DNA of 24,643 bases from contig CBDCCB010000007.1 in NCBI GenBank assembly GCA_965214525.1, forward strand, positions 1 to 24,643, read 5' to 3'. Origin of the DNA: Qipengyuania_B sp965214525. GTDB lineage: Bacteria; Pseudomonadota; Alphaproteobacteria; Sphingomonadales; Sphingomonadaceae. Every line of letters starts with the position of its first letter. Position 1 is the stretch's first letter. Below the pieces are notes generated by a model. That model saw only the letters and a list, made by a program, of their open reading frames with translations, searched no databases and had not been told where the DNA came from. Made by a program: the position numbers and the translations under genes. Of this stretch, positions 23,657-24,643 are shown piece by piece.

Positions 23657-24614
23657 TTGGAGGATGCACGCGAACCCGACGTTAGGACAAAATGGCCACT
23701 CTCGCTTCGGCGAATAAAACACGCATCGCATCTGCCCGGCAGATGTCCCTTCGGCTTGGGGCATATCGTACTGCTCGCCGGGATGTTGCTGTTTGTCGTT
23801 CCCACCATGCTGTTCGTCGCGAGGGTCGGGTGGTCTGGAGAAGAGGGCGCGCACGGGCCCATCATCTTGTGCACCGGTCTGTGGCTGCTTTGGCGCGAAT
23901 GGTCGACGGCAAAGGCCTTTGTGCGCCCGCCCCCCGCCAGCCGCGTGGCCGCGCTGCTGGCCGTGCTGCTCCCGTTATACGTTTTCGCGCGCGTCACCCA
24001 AATCGTGGAGATCGAGGCGTATCTCATGCATGCCGTGCTCGTCACCGTGTTGTACGCCTTCGTCGGACAGCGGGTGATCACGATGCTCTGGTTTCCGCTC
24101 ATCTATTTGTTGTTCTCGTATCCGCCGCCCGACACGGTCATCGCGGCGGTCACCAATCCGCTCAAGATCGCCTTGTCGCAATGGTCGATCACCCCTGCTG
24201 CGGTTCTTCGACCTGCCGATCGGCGGCGAGGGCGTGCGTATCTTCGTTGGACAGTACGAATTGCTGGTCGCGGCCGCCTGTTCGGGATTGAACTCGATCA
24301 TCTCGTTGACGGCGATCTCGCTGTTCTACGTCTACCTGCGGCACCAGGCGCGCTGGCGTTATGCCCTTTTCCTGGTCCTGCTCGTGGTGCCGATTGCGCT
24401 GCTTGCCAATTTCATGCGCGTGATAATCCTCATCCTGCTGACCTATTATGCGGGCGAGGCCACCGCGCAGGGCTTCCTCCACAATTTCGCCGGGCTGTTC
24501 ATGTTCGCCATCGCGCTTGTGACCATCTTCGCCATCGACGAACTCGTTCGCCCGCTCTGGCAGCGCCGTAAGGTCCGCCCGTCCGAACCGCGATCGGCGG
24601 GGGCCCCGGCATGA
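23657..24614 (+). pseudogene. Exosortase (XrtV-like), reading frame broken near 24204
   Basis: This is a multi-pass membrane transpeptidase-like enzyme that processes PEP-CTERM proteins. The first part (to about 24200) reads GHIVLLAGMLLFVVPTML, then SGEEGAHGPIILCTGLWLLW and further membrane helices. The remainder is in the next frame: FFDLPIGGEGVRIFVG, then the catalytic segment AACSGLNSI (Cys at 24279-24281), NFMRVIIL (Arg at 24417-24419) and LHNFAG (His at 24480-24482). All three catalytic residues are present, so only the frame is broken; one extra base or two missing bases at 24200-24205 explain it. The start is unclear. TTG at 23657 keeps the first frame open but has no ribosome site. 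ATG at 23692 has AGGA upstream but needs a second shift at the GGGG of 23758-23761. The restored length is near 310 residues, normal for the family. XrtV, the exosortase paired with PEPxxWA signals in sphingomonads, is my best guess. Confidence 0.82.
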
Positions 24615-24643
24615 ACGCCATGAGTGACCCTCCCACGGGGCAG
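24611..24643 (+). CDS. Start of an unidentified gene, cut by the window end
   Basis: An ATG overlaps the exosortase stop by four bases (ATGA), and eleven codons (MNAMSDPPTGQ) are visible. The overlap suggests co-translation with the exosortase. In many genomes an EpsI-type exosortase-associated protein follows directly, so that is the likeliest identity, but nothing in the eleven residues proves it. The second Met (24620) could be the start instead. Confidence 0.55.
   Translation, partial: MNAMSDPPTGQ

Overview
The window looks like chromosomal DNA of a sphingomonad (Alphaproteobacteria, Sphingomonadales, possibly an Erythrobacteraceae-type genome). The grounds are high GC content, a Caulobacter/Xanthomonas-type TonB-dependent receptor grouped with LacI, MFS and tryptophan-halogenase-like genes, a PEPxxWA-type PEP-CTERM protein next to an exosortase, and an alphaproteobacterial tamA-tamB pair. 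The taxonomy is inferred from gene content; no rRNA is present. No tRNA, rRNA, CRISPR array, insertion sequence or phage gene was seen.

Layout. (1) 1-1478, plus strand: the 3' part of an FdhF/YdeP-type molybdopterin oxidoreductase, with reading-frame breaks in its first ~230 bases. (2) 8170-1483, minus strand: a tightly coupled tamA - tamB - small lipoprotein operon for outer-membrane protein or lipid export. Both junctions are 1-nt TGATG overlaps, and the last gene is a 59-codon lipoprotein that is easy to miss. (3) 8371-21125: an alpha-glucan (starch/maltodextrin) utilisation locus. An MFS sugar transporter and a LacI regulator lie on the minus strand. A divergent plus-strand operon holds a TonB-dependent receptor, halogenase-like flavoenzyme 1, a GH13 amylase, a GH97 alpha-glucosidase and halogenase-like flavoenzyme 2. 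Perfect or near-perfect dyads sit between lacI and the receptor. (4) 22385-21150, minus strand: a DUF1996 lipoprotein convergent with the glucan operon. (5) 22907-24643, plus strand: a PEP-CTERM protein with a textbook terminator, then a frameshifted exosortase overlapping the first codons of another gene.

How it fits together: the receptor would import malto-oligosaccharides across the outer membrane. The secreted or periplasmic GH13 and GH97 enzymes would cut them to maltose or glucose, the MFS protein would carry these into the cytoplasm, and the LacI protein would sense the sugar. Each halogenase-like gene overlaps a glycosidase gene by 4 nt (ATGA at 15622, GTGA at 19614), so the flavoenzymes are built into the glucan operon. 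Their role there is the main open question in this window.

The genes at both ends of the window carry frame breaks, several of them in G runs, while the ~22 kb between read cleanly. That fits low-quality contig ends at least as well as true pseudogenes.
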